From NCBI RefSeq assembly GCF_009831115.1, contig NZ_WUUK01000001.1, positions 620,001 through 684,000 of the forward strand: DNA of 64,000 nucleotides, given 5' to 3'. Below the pieces are notes generated by a model. It was not told the origin of the DNA and made no database searches. It saw only the letters and a program-made list of their open reading frames with translations. Numbering within the stretch: the stretch's first letter is position 1; each line of letters opens with the position of its first letter. The DNA is from Salinicoccus hispanicus (lineage in GTDB: Bacteria > Bacillota > Bacilli > Staphylococcales > Salinicoccaceae). Of this stretch, positions 8,813 to 19,338 are shown in pieces. Position numbers and translations under genes: made by a program.

Positions 8813-10390
8813 TTGAGCGAAGAAAACGAGCGTCAAGAGTCCAGATTTGCAGAGGGACGACGTATCAATATCAATTTTTTCTGGTTTATCATCATCATAT
8901 TGACATCAATCATTGCTACAGCTGTCATTACTGCACTCAGTCTCGAAGCAGGCTCTGAGAAAGCTGTGAATGTCGGTACAGACACGAGAAGCGAGTTTGC
9001 CAAACTCTATAATGTGTACGATACAATAAATGCAAATTACTATGACGAAGTTGATCGTGAAGCTCTGATCGAGTCTTCCATACAGGGCATGGTCGAAGGA
9101 CTTGATGATCCATACAGCGAATATATGAACAATGAAGAACTGGCACAATTCCAGGAGTCTGTGACAGGTGACTTTGAAGGCATCGGCGCAGAGGTGATGC
9201 AGGAAGGCAATCGTGTCATCATCACATCCCCGATGCGAGGTTCTCCAGCTGAGGAAGCCGGTCTCGAACCAGGAGACGAAATCATTGCCGTGGATGGTGA
9301 ATCCATTGAAGGATGGACCACACAGGAAGCTGTACAGCTGATACGTGGAGAAAAAGGCACAGATGTTGTTCTGACCATTGTCAGAGGCGAAGGTGATCCG
9401 ATGGATGTGACAATCACCCGAGATACCATACACATCGACAGCGTCACCTATGAAGAGGTCGAAGGTGTCGGCCACATCAGCATCAACCGTTTCCAGGAAG
9501 GTACGACAGAAGAGTTTGAGAATATGCTCAACGCGGCAGCTGAAGATGATGTAGAGGATGTCATCATCGATTTCAGATATAATCCGGGGGGTCTTCTGGA
9601 TGAAGCTGTCAGCATGATCAACCAGTTCATCGACCAGAATGAAACTGTGCTCTATTTGGAAGAGAATGGCGGAGAGCGCACAGAAATCAAGACAACTGAT
9701 GAGCAGAATCCGAACACTGACGACTTCAACGTCTATATACTGATCAATGAAGGCTCTGCAAGCGCCTCCGAAGTATTTACAGGCGCACTGGATGATCTTA
9801 CCGATGCGACCGTCGCAGGGACACAGTCCTTCGGTAAAGGTGTCGTCCAGCGCACGGTTGAACTTGGCGATGACTCGCTGTTGAAGTACACGAACACCAA
9901 GTGGCTGACGCCGGATGGCACCTGGATACATGGGGGAGGCATCACTCCGGATATACAGCTGGTAAACCCTGACTACTACAGAGTTGAAATGCTGAATCCC
10001 GATGAAGTGTATACAGAGGACGTCAGCAATGATACAGTGAAGTCAATCAAGGTTGCACTGGACACGCTCGGCTACGAGATTGATGATTTCGACGAAACTT
10101 TTGATGCATCATTGACCGCAGCAGTGGAATCATTCCAGGCAGATCAGGATCTTGAACAGAGCGGGGATGTCACTGGCGAAACTTCAACTGCAATGATGAG
10201 TGAACTCAGGGACTATATCAACAGCAATGATGCCCAGCTCAATTATCTGGTCGACTTTATTAATGAAGAATATACTGAAAAAGAAATAGAAACATACGCA
10301 GACGAGCGCGCACAGCATCTGGAGATTGAAGAACGTGAAGATCATTCAGATCAGGACGCCGGGAACGAAGAGGAATCAACAGAAGAATAG
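8813..10390 (+). CDS. ctpA: C-terminal processing serine protease CtpA (S41)
   Basis: A 525-residue membrane-anchored protease. It has one N-terminal membrane helix (about 22-45), a PDZ domain (about 95-180), the S41 catalytic domain and a C-terminal peptidoglycan-binding-like module (about 395-465) with an acidic tail. The catalytic dyad by homology is Ser317 in GSASASE and Lys342 in SFGKGVVQ, 25 residues apart as expected, with Gln346. The PDZ gates access of substrate C-termini; substrates lie on the outer face of the membrane. TTG 8813 is chosen because AGGTG lies six bases upstream. Confidence 0.93.
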   Translation: MSEENERQESRFAEGRRININFFWFIIIILTSIIATAVITALSLEAGSEKAVNVGTDTRSEFAKLYNVYDTINANYYDEVDREALIESSIQGMVEGLDDPYSEYMNNEELAQFQESVTGDFEGIGAEVMQEGNRVIITSPMRGSPAEEAGLEPGDEIIAVDGESIEGWTTQEAVQLIRGEKGTDVVLTIVRGEGDPMDVTITRDTIHIDSVTYEEVEGVGHISINRFQEGTTEEFENMLNAAAEDDVEDVIIDFRYNPGGLLDEAVSMINQFIDQNETVLYLEENGGERTEIKTTDEQNPNTDDFNVYILINEGSASASEVFTGALDDLTDATVAGTQSFGKGVVQRTVELGDDSLLKYTNTKWLTPDGTWIHGGGITPDIQLVNPDYYRVEMLNPDEVYTEDVSNDTVKSIKVALDTLGYEIDDFDETFDASLTAAVESFQADQDLEQSGDVTGETSTAMMSELRDYINSNDAQLNYLVDFINEEYTEKEIETYADERAQHLEIEEREDHSDQDAGNEEESTEE

Positions 10391-10396
10391 CAGTCA

Positions 10397-10430
10397 AGCC
10401 GTATGAACATGATGTTTATGCGGCTTTATA
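10397..10430 (+). terminator. Probable terminator after ctpA
   Basis: An imperfect stem of about 13 pairs (AGCCGTATGAACA against TGTTTATGCGGCT) with a 3-base loop, followed by a weak T-rich stretch. Confidence 0.55.
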
Positions 10431-10490
10431 TTGTATCAATGGCTAAAATAGTTTAAAGTAATTAGCATAAAAGAGTTTTTGGAGGAAAGT

Positions 10491-11570
10491 ATGGAACCAA
10501 AGAAAAGAAAAGTCGTCCTCACAGGTGGGGGCACAGTCGGACACGTAATGCTCAACAAACTGCTCATCCCCGGGTTTATAAATAGAGGGATAGAACCTGT
10601 CTATCTGGGTTCAAAGAAAGGGATAGAAAAGGAAATCATCGGTGCGACTTCCATAAAATACTATAATATTTCGAGCGGGAAACTGAGACGCTACCTTTCC
10701 TCGGAAAACTTCAAAGACATATTCAAAGTCATGAAGGGTATCGGTGATGCCCGCAAAGTATTGAAAAAGGAAAATGTCGAATTTGTATTTTCAAAAGGTG
10801 GATTTGTCAGTGTACCTGTCGTACTGGCTGCCAAGTCGCTCGGCATCCCCGTCTATATCCATGAGTCCGATATAACACCAGGCCTGGCGAATAGAATAGC
10901 AGGCAAATTCGCAACCAGAATATTCGTCACTTTCAAAAGGACACTTGAATATATTCCTTCAGACAAGGCTGAATATATTGGGCCTGTAATACGTGATGAA
11001 CTGAAACGCGGCTATAGCAAAATCGGTTATGAACTGACCGGCTTTAATCCGGATAAACCTGTGATGATCGTAATGGGTGGTTCGCTCGGTGCCCGTTCCA
11101 TCAATCAGTTCATCAGAAACAATCTGGATGAACTGACCAGGGAATGGCAGATCATCCATCTATGCGGCAGGGGCAACTATCAGGAAGGACTGGACAGGGA
11201 CAACTATAAACAGTTCGAGTTTGTCAAAAAGGAACTTCCACACCTTATCACGATTTCCGATATCGCCGTCGGCCGTAGTGGTTCGAATGCCATCTACGAA
11301 TTCCTCCTTAATGAAAAACCGATGATACTCATCCCACTGCCACGTTCCCAGAGCAGGGGAGACCAGGTGGAGAATGCAGAGTATTTCAAGGAGAAAGGCT
11401 ATGCAGAGGTCATACAGGACGAGGAACTTGATATGGAAATCTTCCAGCAGACACTCACACGGATTGATTCCAATAAGGAAGCCATCGTAGACTGCATGTG
11501 CAAGTTCGAGGGTGGCTTCAAACCCCAGGAACTCGTAGATCTTCTGATCACCAAGGAGGCACAGCAATGA
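10491..11570 (+). CDS. murG: MurG, lipid II-forming GlcNAc transferase
   Basis: A 359-residue glycosyltransferase that adds GlcNAc to lipid I, giving lipid II, at the inner face of the membrane. It shows the N-terminal glycine loop GGGTVGH, SSGKLRRYLS, KGGFVSVP, HESDITPG and the C-terminal nucleotide-sugar region with GGSLGARS and SGSNAIYEF. ATG 10491 has GGAGG seven bases upstream. The downstream PAP2 phosphatase gene overlaps its stop, tying lipid II synthesis to a putative lipid-phosphate phosphatase. Confidence 0.95.
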   Translation: MEPKKRKVVLTGGGTVGHVMLNKLLIPGFINRGIEPVYLGSKKGIEKEIIGATSIKYYNISSGKLRRYLSSENFKDIFKVMKGIGDARKVLKKENVEFVFSKGGFVSVPVVLAAKSLGIPVYIHESDITPGLANRIAGKFATRIFVTFKRTLEYIPSDKAEYIGPVIRDELKRGYSKIGYELTGFNPDKPVMIVMGGSLGARSINQFIRNNLDELTREWQIIHLCGRGNYQEGLDRDNYKQFEFVKKELPHLITISDIAVGRSGSNAIYEFLLNEKPMILIPLPRSQSRGDQVENAEYFKEKGYAEVIQDEELDMEIFQQTLTRIDSNKEAIVDCMCKFEGGFKPQELVDLLITKEAQQ

Positions 11571-12193
11571 GTCGACTGAAAAAAATATCCCTGTTTCTGG
11601 TTTTCACCCTGATTTTCGGTGTCATCGCCTTCTTCCACGAATCTCGCCTCGGGCGCTGGATTGATACTGAAGTATATGAATTCATATACGCATCGGAGAG
11701 TTTCATCACGACGGCGCTCATGCTTGGTTTCACCCAGGTGGGTGAAGTGCTGTCGATGGTCATACTGTCACTCATCATGATCACAATACTGATGCTCTAC
11801 CGCCTCAAGTTCGAGACACTTTTTCTGATCATCTCCATGCTCTCGAGCAGTGTACTCGTACCTGTGTTGAAAAACACCTTTGACAGACAGAGGCCATCCC
11901 TCCTCAGGCTGATAGATATTACCGGGTTCAGCTTCCCGAGTGGCCATGCCATGGGATCGTCCATTTTTTTCGGTTCATTGATGGCACTCATCAAAAATAG
12001 TGAATTGAATCATAAGGGGATATTATACGGCATATGTGCAACTTTCATTCTGATGATATCCTCTTCCAGAGTCTATCTGGGAGTGCACTATCCGACAGAT
12101 ATCATTGCCGGAATCGTAGCCGGAACAGCCGTCGTCATCGGTACGAGTTTCATAATGCACAAAAAGCTTGACAAGCTTCCAACGCCTGTTTAG
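11567..12193 (+). CDS. PAP2-family membrane phosphatase (PgpB-like)
   Basis: A 208-residue integral membrane protein with about six helices. The three phosphatase signatures are present: KNTFDRQRP (KX6RP), PSGH in FSFPSGHAMGS, and SRVYLGVHYPTD with the nucleophilic His. Members dephosphorylate phosphatidylglycerophosphate or undecaprenyl pyrophosphate on the outer face; coupling to murG (ATG inside the murG stop) favours undecaprenyl carrier recycling, but phosphatidylglycerophosphate is equally possible. GGAGG lies just upstream. A Fur-box region follows the stop directly. Confidence 0.85.
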   Translation: MSRLKKISLFLVFTLIFGVIAFFHESRLGRWIDTEVYEFIYASESFITTALMLGFTQVGEVLSMVILSLIMITILMLYRLKFETLFLIISMLSSSVLVPVLKNTFDRQRPSLLRLIDITGFSFPSGHAMGSSIFFGSLMALIKNSELNHKGILYGICATFILMISSSRVYLGVHYPTDIIAGIVAGTAVVIGTSFIMHKKLDKLPTPV

Positions 12194-12201
12194 AATGTAA
12201 T

Positions 12202-12216
12202 TGAAAATGATTATCA
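12202..12216 (+). promoter_or_regulatory. Fur box (7-1-7 type)
   Basis: TGAAAATGATTATCA matches the Fur 7-1-7 consensus TGATAAT-N-ATTATCA with one mismatch. A second perfect half-site TGATAAT follows at 12218-12224. A -35-like TTGAAA is at 12201-12206, and GATAAT (12219-12224) or GAATAA (12225-12230) could be the -10, so bound Fur would block this promoter. Confidence 0.75.
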
Positions 12217-12230
12217 ATGATAATGAATAA

Positions 12231-12319
12231 GCCCCCCTTATTTAACAGATCATTTTCAAGACAAAGAAATATATCCATAAACATATGGCGGCGCCCTTCT
12301 GGGCGTTGCCAATTTTTTT
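12231..12319 (+). ncRNA. Candidate Fur-controlled small RNA, IsrR-like
   Basis: A stretch of about 90 bases between the PAP2 gene and the acetyltransferase gene holds no ORF. It starts just after a strong Fur box and promoter-like elements, carries a run of six C (12232-12237) at its predicted 5' end, and ends in a strong GC-rich hairpin with seven T (12287-12319). S. aureus encodes its iron-sparing RNA IsrR, with C-rich segments that pair with Shine-Dalgarno sequences, between pgpB and arlR as I recall; here the PAP2 and arlR genes flank the same interval. The size resembles B. subtilis FsrA more than the longer S. aureus IsrR. The exact 5' end is inferred. Confidence 0.65.
12287..12319 (+). 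terminator. Intrinsic terminator of the candidate small RNA
   Basis: Stem GGCGGCGCCC/GGGCGTTGCC (one G-U-type pair) with loop TTCT, then AA and seven T. It separates the Fur-box transcript from the acetyltransferase gene. Confidence 0.88.
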
Positions 12320-12369
12320 GTATGCACTTATAATTATCTTGTCAATATATATCAGTGAGGTGAGATCAG

Positions 12370-12990
12370 ATGGTCGTCAATCTGTATGAGTCCATAATCC
12401 TGGAAAATGAAAGAATCAGGCTCATCCCCATGCAGCCGGGCCATGCCCGGGAACTGCACGAAATCAATCACGAGTCCATCTGGTCGTATATGCTGTTCCA
12501 GGCAACGAATGAAGACCTCATGCAGGAGTGGGTGAGAAGCGCCATAGAACTCAGGAACCAGCTTAGGGACATCCCTTTTGTCGTCGTATTGAAAACGACT
12601 GATGAAGTGCTCGGCAGTACGAGAATCCAGCAAATCGACTACGAGAGGCAGAGCTGCGAAATCGGCGCGTCATGGTTCGGGACAAGGGCCCAGCGTACTT
12701 TCGTCAATTCCGACAGCAAGTTTCTGCTGCTCGAGTACTGTTTTGAAGTGCTCAATATGATGCGTGTCCAGATTCGTGCGGATGAAAGAAATGTCAGAAG
12801 CAACCGTGCGATCGAACGGATCGGTTTTACGAAAGAAGGCATCATCCGCAAGGAGCGAAACCTCCGTGGTGTTGCACGCAATATCATCATCTATTCCATA
12901 ATTGATGATGAATGGCCGGAAGTCAAAAAGAACCTGCTCATCAAACAGCAGAGCTATATGATGGATCTGCCCCTGGAAACTGTAAGCTGA
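12370..12990 (+). CDS. GNAT acetyltransferase, RimJ/RimL-like
   Basis: A 206-residue acetyl-CoA-dependent N-acetyltransferase of the RimJ/RimL subfamily. It shows ENERIRLIPMQPGHA at the N-terminus, VLGSTRIQ, EIGASWFG and the C-terminal N-VRSNRAIERIGFTKEG acetyl-CoA-binding region. The substrate cannot be told; relatives act on protein N-termini or small amines. GAGGTG lies nine bases before ATG 12370. It sits alone between two terminators. An acetyltransferase at this place, before arlR, is conserved in staphylococci. Confidence 0.85.
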   Translation: MVVNLYESIILENERIRLIPMQPGHARELHEINHESIWSYMLFQATNEDLMQEWVRSAIELRNQLRDIPFVVVLKTTDEVLGSTRIQQIDYERQSCEIGASWFGTRAQRTFVNSDSKFLLLEYCFEVLNMMRVQIRADERNVRSNRAIERIGFTKEGIIRKERNLRGVARNIIIYSIIDDEWPEVKKNLLIKQQSYMMDLPLETVS

Positions 12991-13017
12991 CGCATGATAT
13001 CCATCATGCGTTTTTTT
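12991..13017 (+). terminator. Intrinsic terminator before arlR
   Basis: Perfect stem CGCATGAT/ATCATGCG with loop ATCC, then seven T. Confidence 0.88.
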
Positions 13018-13067
13018 AATGCTTCCAGCATGATATGATTACAAAAACAGAAGATAGGAAGATTATG

Positions 13068-13742
13068 ATGAAACATATTCTAGTTGTGGAAGATGAAATG
13101 AATCTCGCCCGCTTCATAGAGCTTGAGCTCGTTCATGAGGGGTATCAGGTCACTTTATCCGCCGATGGGGGGGATGGCCTGGATAAGGCCTATTCATTCG
13201 ACTATGACTGCATACTGCTCGATCTGATGCTGCCTGAGCTGAATGGTCTGGAAGTATGCAGACGACTGCGTAAGGAGAAGGATACACCGATCATCATCAT
13301 TACAGCCAAGGGTGAGACATACGACAAGGTGGTCGGACTCGATTATGGTGCAGATGACTATATTGTAAAACCATTTGAAATAGAAGAACTGCTGGCAAGG
13401 ATACGTGTCATCATGCGCCGCTCCACTTCAAAAGAGCAGAAACGCGAAGTGCTTTCCATGCACGGCATTGTCATGGATGGAAAGGCTCACCACGTTACGA
13501 TTGATGATGTCCATATCGATCTGACCAAGACGGAATACGACCTGCTCCACCTGCTGATGAAAAATGCCGGTGTCGTCCTCCAGAGGGAGACCATTCTGGA
13601 TCATGTATGGGGATATGATAGTGAAGTGGAAACAAATGTCGTTGATGTCTACATCAGGTACCTGCGCAATAAGCTCAAGCCATTCGACAGGCATAAACTG
13701 ATAGAGACCGTCAGAGGTGTCGGGTATGTGATCCGGTCATGA
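13068..13742 (+). CDS. arlR: Response regulator ArlR
   Basis: A 224-residue OmpR-type regulator. The receiver domain has acidic Glu/Asp near the start (VVEDEMN), the phospho-acceptor Asp in LLDLMLP, Thr in IIITAKG and Lys in YIVKPFE. The winged-helix domain ends [16 protein letters not shown] and GVGYVIRS. In S. aureus ArlR controls adhesion, autolysis and virulence genes. ATG 13068 is preferred over ATG 13065 because AGGAAG lies six bases before it. The arlS ATG overlaps its stop. Confidence 0.94.
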   Translation: MKHILVVEDEMNLARFIELELVHEGYQVTLSADGGDGLDKAYSFDYDCILLDLMLPELNGLEVCRRLRKEKDTPIIIITAKGETYDKVVGLDYGADDYIVKPFEIEELLARIRVIMRRSTSKEQKREVLSMHGIVMDGKAHHVTIDDVHIDLTKTEYDLLHLLMKNAGVVLQRETILDHVWGYDSEVETNVVDVYIRYLRNKLKPFDRHKLIETVRGVGYVIRS

Positions 13743-15112
13743 ACAGACAATCGCTGAAATACAGATGGCTTCGGCTATCCACACTGATCATTTCCATCAC
13801 ATATCTGATGTTCAGCTCCCTGCTCATCTATCTGACCAGCATCTACCTGGAAAACCAGGAGTACCGTTCGATAGACCGAAGTCTTGAGGAGCTGGAGAGC
13901 ATATATGAAGGTCAGCCGATCAATACCATCAACGAAAATGAAATCTATTCGAGTCTTTATGACGGGCAGAAGATGATTCTCTATACACAGAGTGGGGAAG
14001 AAGTTTTCAGCGCCACTGCCGGTATACCGCTGGTTTATGAAAGTGAGTTCGAGCCTGTACTTGAGAAGGAGATCACTTCCATGGATACAGAGGATGGCAG
14101 TTTTTTCAAAGGAAGCATCAGGATCGATTCAGTCTACTGGAATGGTTACCTTTCGGTCATACACCCGCTCGACTACTACCATTCGGTCATCCGCATGATG
14201 GTCTTCATCGCCATCATTGTCGGCTTCATCTCCATTCTCTTCACCTCGATCATCAGCTACTTCTTTTCCACACAGATGGTCAAGCCGATCCGGAACATTG
14301 CCAACCAGCTGAGAAGAATAGAAGATGAAGGGTTCTCCGAACGGCTCCAGATACAGACCAACACCGAAGAAACCGACTACATGGTCGAATCATTCAACCA
14401 TATGATGGATTCGCTGGAGAGATCCTATAACCAGCAGAAACAGTTCGTAGAGGATGCGTCCCATGAACTCAGAACGCCACTCCAGATCATACAGGGGCAT
14501 CTGAAGCTGATTAACAGATGGGGACGGCATAAGCCTGAAGTTCTCGACGAATCATTGAACATTTCAATCGATGAACTCCAGCGGATCAACAAGCTTGTCG
14601 AAGAACTCCTGCTTCTGACAAAGAATGAAGGCAGGACAAAAGAAGTCATGGAAGAGGTCGATATCAACAAGGAAGTGAAGAGCAGGGTGGCTGCATTCAG
14701 ACAGCTGCATCCGGACTATACTTTCAATCTTGATCTTGACGATAGAAAGATCCGGTTCCTCATCAATCCTTATCATCTTGAGCAGATGCTGGTCATTTTT
14801 CTGGATAATGCAATCAAATACGACCATGAACAGAAACATATCAATGTCACTACAAAAAAACACGAGGACCATTTCGACATTTCAATCGTCGATCACGGAA
14901 TCGGCATCCCGGAAAGCGAAATTGAAGCCATTTTCGACCGATTCTACAGAGTCGACAAATCAAGGAGCAGGGAACTCGGCGGCAACGGTCTCGGACTCTC
15001 TATCGCACAAAAACTTATCGATAACTATAAGGGTAGAGTATGGATAGAAAGCAATGAGGGAGCGTTTACAAAAGTGACGATAAGATTCCCTCTAAAAAAT
15101 AGACAATTGTAA
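13739..15112 (+). CDS. arlS: Sensor histidine kinase ArlS
   Basis: A 457-residue membrane kinase partner of ArlR. It has two membrane helices (about 12-36 and 150-178) enclosing an extracytoplasmic sensor domain of about 110 residues. A HAMP linker follows, then the H box [16 protein letters not shown] with the phosphorylated His, the N box, and G boxes HGIGIPE and GGNGLGLSI. The start ATG 13739 overlaps the arlR stop by four bases. No clear terminator separates it from the odhA promoter region. Confidence 0.94.
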   Translation: MNRQSLKYRWLRLSTLIISITYLMFSSLLIYLTSIYLENQEYRSIDRSLEELESIYEGQPINTINENEIYSSLYDGQKMILYTQSGEEVFSATAGIPLVYESEFEPVLEKEITSMDTEDGSFFKGSIRIDSVYWNGYLSVIHPLDYYHSVIRMMVFIAIIVGFISILFTSIISYFFSTQMVKPIRNIANQLRRIEDEGFSERLQIQTNTEETDYMVESFNHMMDSLERSYNQQKQFVEDASHELRTPLQIIQGHLKLINRWGRHKPEVLDESLNISIDELQRINKLVEELLLLTKNEGRTKEVMEEVDINKEVKSRVAAFRQLHPDYTFNLDLDDRKIRFLINPYHLEQMLVIFLDNAIKYDHEQKHINVTTKKHEDHFDISIVDHGIGIPESEIEAIFDRFYRVDKSRSRELGGNGLGLSIAQKLIDNYKGRVWIESNEGAFTKVTIRFPLKNRQL

Positions 15113-15201
15113 TAATTACAGCAACTATTGGCTTTAAAACGAAATACCATAGTGCTAGAATGGAACTGTATAAGATAAAAGAATCTAAAGAGGGTGGCAA
15201 A

Positions 15202-17976
15202 ATGCAAGAGAAAGAACTTGAGAATGCCCCGGTTCGTTTTGGTACCAATCTGGGGATGATTCTCGAGCTTCACGAGATGTACCAGGAAAATCCAGACAGC
15301 GTCAGTGATGAAATGCGTTATCTGTTTGAAAATATCAGTTCTGGACAGGCAGGTACTGCTCAATCGGATATGGATCACAGTAAAGTGAAAAGTCTATTGC
15401 GTCTGATAGATAATATCAGGCTGTTTGGTCATCTGGAATCGGATATCTATCCTGTCTATACACCGGATGTAAAAAATGTTCCAAGCCTGGACTTTAAAGA
15501 CTACAACCTGACTGAAGAGGACCTGAAAAGGCTGCCTGCTTCACTTGTAAGCGTGCACCTTGGTGACTATTACGATAATGCCTATGAAGCAGTCACCCAG
15601 CTCCATTCACTATACACTGGACCGCTCGCATACGAGTATATGCACATCAACGATACGCAAGAGCGCCAATGGCTGAAGGAAACAATTGAAACACAGAAGG
15701 AAGTTTCCCTTTCTGATGACGAAAAGAAGCACCTGTTCAAAACACTTGCAAAAGTGGAAGGGTTTGAAAAGTATCTGCACAAGAACTTTGTAGGGGCAAA
15801 ACGCTTTTCCATCGAAGGTGTCGATTCCATAGTGCCACTGCTTGACCATATGCTCGGACTGATGGCGGACGAAGGCATCCCCAATCTGCAGATCGGAATG
15901 GCACACCGCGGCCGGCTGAATGTACTGACCCACGTCCTCGAGAAGCCATATGAAATGATGATCAGTGAATTCATGCATACAGATCCGATGAAGTTTCTTC
16001 CTGAAGACGGTTCTCTTGAAATCACACAAGGCTGGATGAAGGATGTAAAATACCACCTGGGTGGAGCGAAAACAAGAGAAGACAAAGGAATGAAGCAGCG
16101 AATCAGTTTGGCCAATAACCCAAGCCATCTGGAAGTTGTAGGACCGATTGTCCTCGGCAAGACCCGCGCACAGCAGGAGACTACCGATCATGCAGGATAT
16201 CCGGATCAGGATTTCAACAAGGCGATTGCAGCAATCATACATGGCGACGCAGCCTTCCCGGGACAGGGTATTGTCTATGAATCCCTGAACCTCGGTAAAC
16301 TGGATGGATACAGTGTCGGCGGTTCCGTCCATATCATTGCTAATAACCGGATCGGCTTTACTACTGAAGAGACAGATGCACGATCGACGGTATACGCCTC
16401 GGATGCAGCCCTCGGTTTCGATCTGCCGATTCTCCACGTCAACGCAGATCGTCCTGAGCATGTGCTCAGAACAGTAGAGATTGCACTTGAATATAGACAG
16501 AAATTCAACAAGGATATCGTCATCGACGTTCTTGGCTATAGAAGATATGGGCACAACGAAATGGATGAACCGACAACGACCAACCCACTTCTATACAAGG
16601 AAGTGAAGTCCCACGATACAATCGACGAAATCTATGGTGCTAAACTTGTGGAGGAAAACGTCATTTCAGAAGATGAAAAGACTGAAATCATACAGGGTGT
16701 ACTGGATGAAATGAGAGCGGCCCATGACCAGATCGACAAGAGTGATACGAATGTAGATGGGCATCTTGAAACCCCGGAAGCCATCATGGAAGGCCAGGAA
16801 AACCCCGAAGATGATATTTCACGGGAACGTCTTGAAAAAATCAATGATGATCTCTTCCAATATCCTGATTCCTTCACAGTATTCAAAAAGCTTTCCAACG
16901 TACTTGAAAGAAGGAAAAAACCGTTTGAAGACGATGAAGAGCTCATAGACTGGGCACATGCGGAAGTACTTGCTTTTGCATCAATCAACCAGGATGGTAC
17001 TCCGATCAGATTGACTGGACAGGATTCAGAAAGAGGTACGTTTGCCCAGAGGCATGCTGTACTGCACGATCCTGAAACAGGAGAAAATCATATTCCGCTC
17101 CATGCAGTCAGTGATTCAAACGCTACATTCGATGTGCATAATTCACCACTTTCAGAGGCTGCAGTCGTCGGTTTCGATTATGGATACAATGTAGAGCAAA
17201 AGACGGTCATGGCAATATGGGAAGCACAATATGGCGACTTCTCGAACATGGCACAGGTAATCTTCGACAACTTCATGGCCGCAGGCAATGCCAAGTGGGG
17301 AGAGACATCCGGAATGACACTGTTCCTTCCTCATGCTCAGGAAGGGCAGGGTGCAGAACACTCCTCAGCACGCCTGGAACGCTACCTCCAGCTTGCTGCT
17401 GAAAATAATATGACTGTTGCCAACCTGTCCAGTGCATCGAACTACTTCCACCTTCTTAGAAAACAGGCAAAATATCTTGGTACGGAAAAAATGAGGCCAC
17501 TGGTACTCATGACACCAAAAAGCCTGCTCCGCAACCAGATCGTCAGTGAACCTGTAAGTGCTTTTACAGAAAGCAGCTTCAAGGAAATCATACTGCCGGA
17601 GTACAAGCGGACAAAAGTCAGAAAGGTATTGATTGCCAGCGGCAAGATGGCTGTCGACCTGCTGACAGAGCAGAAGAAAAATCCAGATGATGCAGTAATG
17701 ATCATCCGACTGGAGCAGATCTATCCCTTCCCTTCTGAGAAGGTCCAGGAGGTACTGAAAGGTCTCAGGAATCTGGATGAAGTCAGATTTGTCCAGGAGG
17801 AACCTGAAAACATGGGCACATACAACTATGCTCTTCCGTTCCTGCTCGAGATAGTACCGGAAAAAGTGGAAGTGGACTATGTAGGCAGAATCAGGCGTGC
17901 CTCTCCTGCAGAAGGTGATGGAGAATCCTATAAACTGATACAACAGAATATTATTGAAACTGCTCTAAAATCATAG
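15202..17976 (+). CDS. odhA: 2-oxoglutarate dehydrogenase E1 component
   Basis: A 924-residue thiamine-diphosphate enzyme, the decarboxylating E1 of the 2-oxoglutarate dehydrogenase complex in the TCA cycle. It shows [21 protein letters not shown] with the thiamine-pyrophosphate motif around HGDAAF...NNRIGFTT, and the transketolase-like C-terminal half (GEHSSARLE-type segment [14 protein letters not shown]). ATG 15202 follows GAGGGTGG. odhB starts 11 bases after its stop. No lipoamide dehydrogenase (E3) gene is present, so E3 is supplied from elsewhere. A possible extended -10 promoter (TGCTAGAAT) lies at 15153-15161. Confidence 0.96.
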   Translation: MQEKELENAPVRFGTNLGMILELHEMYQENPDSVSDEMRYLFENISSGQAGTAQSDMDHSKVKSLLRLIDNIRLFGHLESDIYPVYTPDVKNVPSLDFKDYNLTEEDLKRLPASLVSVHLGDYYDNAYEAVTQLHSLYTGPLAYEYMHINDTQERQWLKETIETQKEVSLSDDEKKHLFKTLAKVEGFEKYLHKNFVGAKRFSIEGVDSIVPLLDHMLGLMADEGIPNLQIGMAHRGRLNVLTHVLEKPYEMMISEFMHTDPMKFLPEDGSLEITQGWMKDVKYHLGGAKTREDKGMKQRISLANNPSHLEVVGPIVLGKTRAQQETTDHAGYPDQDFNKAIAAIIHGDAAFPGQGIVYESLNLGKLDGYSVGGSVHIIANNRIGFTTEETDARSTVYASDAALGFDLPILHVNADRPEHVLRTVEIALEYRQKFNKDIVIDVLGYRRYGHNEMDEPTTTNPLLYKEVKSHDTIDEIYGAKLVEENVISEDEKTEIIQGVLDEMRAAHDQIDKSDTNVDGHLETPEAIMEGQENPEDDISRERLEKINDDLFQYPDSFTVFKKLSNVLERRKKPFEDDEELIDWAHAEVLAFASINQDGTPIRLTGQDSERGTFAQRHAVLHDPETGENHIPLHAVSDSNATFDVHNSPLSEAAVVGFDYGYNVEQKTVMAIWEAQYGDFSNMAQVIFDNFMAAGNAKWGETSGMTLFLPHAQEGQGAEHSSARLERYLQLAAENNMTVANLSSASNYFHLLRKQAKYLGTEKMRPLVLMTPKSLLRNQIVSEPVSAFTESSFKEIILPEYKRTKVRKVLIASGKMAVDLLTEQKKNPDDAVMIIRLEQIYPFPSEKVQEVLKGLRNLDEVRFVQEEPENMGTYNYALPFLLEIVPEKVEVDYVGRIRRASPAEGDGESYKLIQQNIIETALKS

Positions 17977-17987
17977 GAGGTAGAATA

Positions 17988-19250
17988 ATGGCTGAAGTTA
18001 AAGTCCCAGAATTGGCTGAATCAATTACAGAAGGAACGATTGCAAGTTGGCTGAAACAAAAAGGTGACCAGGTCGAAAAAGGAGAAAATATCCTCGAACT
18101 TGAGACGGATAAGGTCAACGTGGAAGTAATCAGTGAAGAAGCCGGTGTCATCACCGAGCTCAAAGCTGAAGAAGGCGATACGGTCGAAGTCGGCCAGGTC
18201 ATCGCCATTGTTGAAGAGAATGGCGAAGCAGGCAGTTCATCAGAAGAATCTGAAGAGAGCACGAAAGAAGACAAATCAGAGCCTGAGCAATCTTCCGACA
18301 GCTCAGAACAGAAGGAAGAACAAAAGAAACAAGAAGAACAGCCAAACGGTGAGCGCATTGTAGCCACACCTTCAGCGAGGCGCATGGCTCGTGAGAAAGG
18401 CATCGATATCAACGATATCAATGCTTCCGATCCAAGGGGGCTTGTAAGAAGCCAGGATGTCGAAGGCCACGGCAAGCAGCCTGAGAAATCAGAGGCACCT
18501 AAAAAGCAGGAGCAGCCCAAGAAGCAGGATTCCGGCAAACCGGATAAGCCTGTAATCAGAGAAAAGATGTCCCGCAGAAGACAGACCATTGCCAAACGTC
18601 TTCTCGAAGTTTCACAGAACACAGCAATGCTGACGACTTTCAATGAGGTCGACATGACGAATCTCATGGAACTCAGAAAGCGCAAGAAGGAACAGTTCCA
18701 GGAACGCCATGATGGCACCCGTCTTGGATTCATGTCATTCTTTACTAAAGCATCCGTCGCAGCACTCAGAAAGTATCCTGCTGTCAATGCTGAAATTGAT
18801 GGGGAAGATCTTGTCCTCAAGCAGTTCTATGATATCGGTGTTGCAGTGTCGACTGATGAAGGTCTCGTTGTCCCGGTAGTCAGGGATTGTGACCGTAAGA
18901 CATTCGCAGATATCGAAAATGATATCGTCGATATGGCGAAGAAGGCACAGAATAAAAAGCTCGGCCTTGATGACATGACCGGCGGTTCATTTACAATTAC
19001 AAATGGTGGCGTATTCGGCTCACTGATGTCCACACCGATCATCAATGGTACACAGGCAGCCATCCTCGGCATGCATACCATTCAGAAACGTCCTGTGGCA
19101 GTCGATGATGAAACAATGGAAATCCGTCCGATGATGTACATTGCTCTAAGCTATGACCACAGGGTCATCGATGGCAAAGAGGCGGTAGGGTTCCTCAAAA
19201 CAATCAAGGATCTCGTTGAAAACCCTGAAGATCTTCTGCTTGAAGGATAA
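17988..19250 (+). CDS. odhB: Dihydrolipoyllysine succinyltransferase (E2o)
   Basis: A 420-residue E2 core of the 2-oxoglutarate dehydrogenase complex. It has an N-terminal lipoyl domain with the lipoylated Lys in ETDKVNVEV (residues about 40-48). A long Glu/Lys/Gln-rich flexible linker follows, then a peripheral-subunit-binding domain ([16 protein letters not shown]) and a catalytic acyltransferase domain ending [16 protein letters not shown] with the active His. AGGAGG lies before ATG 17988. Cotranscribed with odhA and followed by a strong terminator. Confidence 0.96.
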   Translation: MAEVKVPELAESITEGTIASWLKQKGDQVEKGENILELETDKVNVEVISEEAGVITELKAEEGDTVEVGQVIAIVEENGEAGSSSEESEESTKEDKSEPEQSSDSSEQKEEQKKQEEQPNGERIVATPSARRMAREKGIDINDINASDPRGLVRSQDVEGHGKQPEKSEAPKKQEQPKKQDSGKPDKPVIREKMSRRRQTIAKRLLEVSQNTAMLTTFNEVDMTNLMELRKRKKEQFQERHDGTRLGFMSFFTKASVAALRKYPAVNAEIDGEDLVLKQFYDIGVAVSTDEGLVVPVVRDCDRKTFADIENDIVDMAKKAQNKKLGLDDMTGGSFTITNGGVFGSLMSTPIINGTQAAILGMHTIQKRPVAVDDETMEIRPMMYIALSYDHRVIDGKEAVGFLKTIKDLVENPEDLLLEG

Positions 19251-19265
19251 AACAATAATATTTAT

Positions 19266-19296
19266 GACAGGCGTCCATAGGACGCCTGTCTTTTTT
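19266..19296 (+). terminator. Intrinsic terminator after odhB
   Basis: Perfect stem GACAGGCGTCC/GGACGCCTGTC with loop ATA, then six T. Confidence 0.9.
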
Positions 19297-19338
19297 ATGT
19301 TAGAATCATAATAAAATCAAATGTCTGGAGAGATGAAC

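Noticed and set aside
8906-9931. 341-residue minus-strand ORF opposite ctpA
   Set aside because: Shadow of the protease reading frame; Cys/Ile/Phe-rich composition and no start signals.
15610-16554. 314-residue minus-strand ORF opposite odhA
   Set aside because: Shadow frame of a conserved E1 gene; composition unlike real proteins.
17951-18820. 289-residue Ser-rich minus-strand ORF opposite odhB
   Set aside because: The Ser-rich run is the reverse of the Glu/Lys-rich linker of OdhB, not a real protein.
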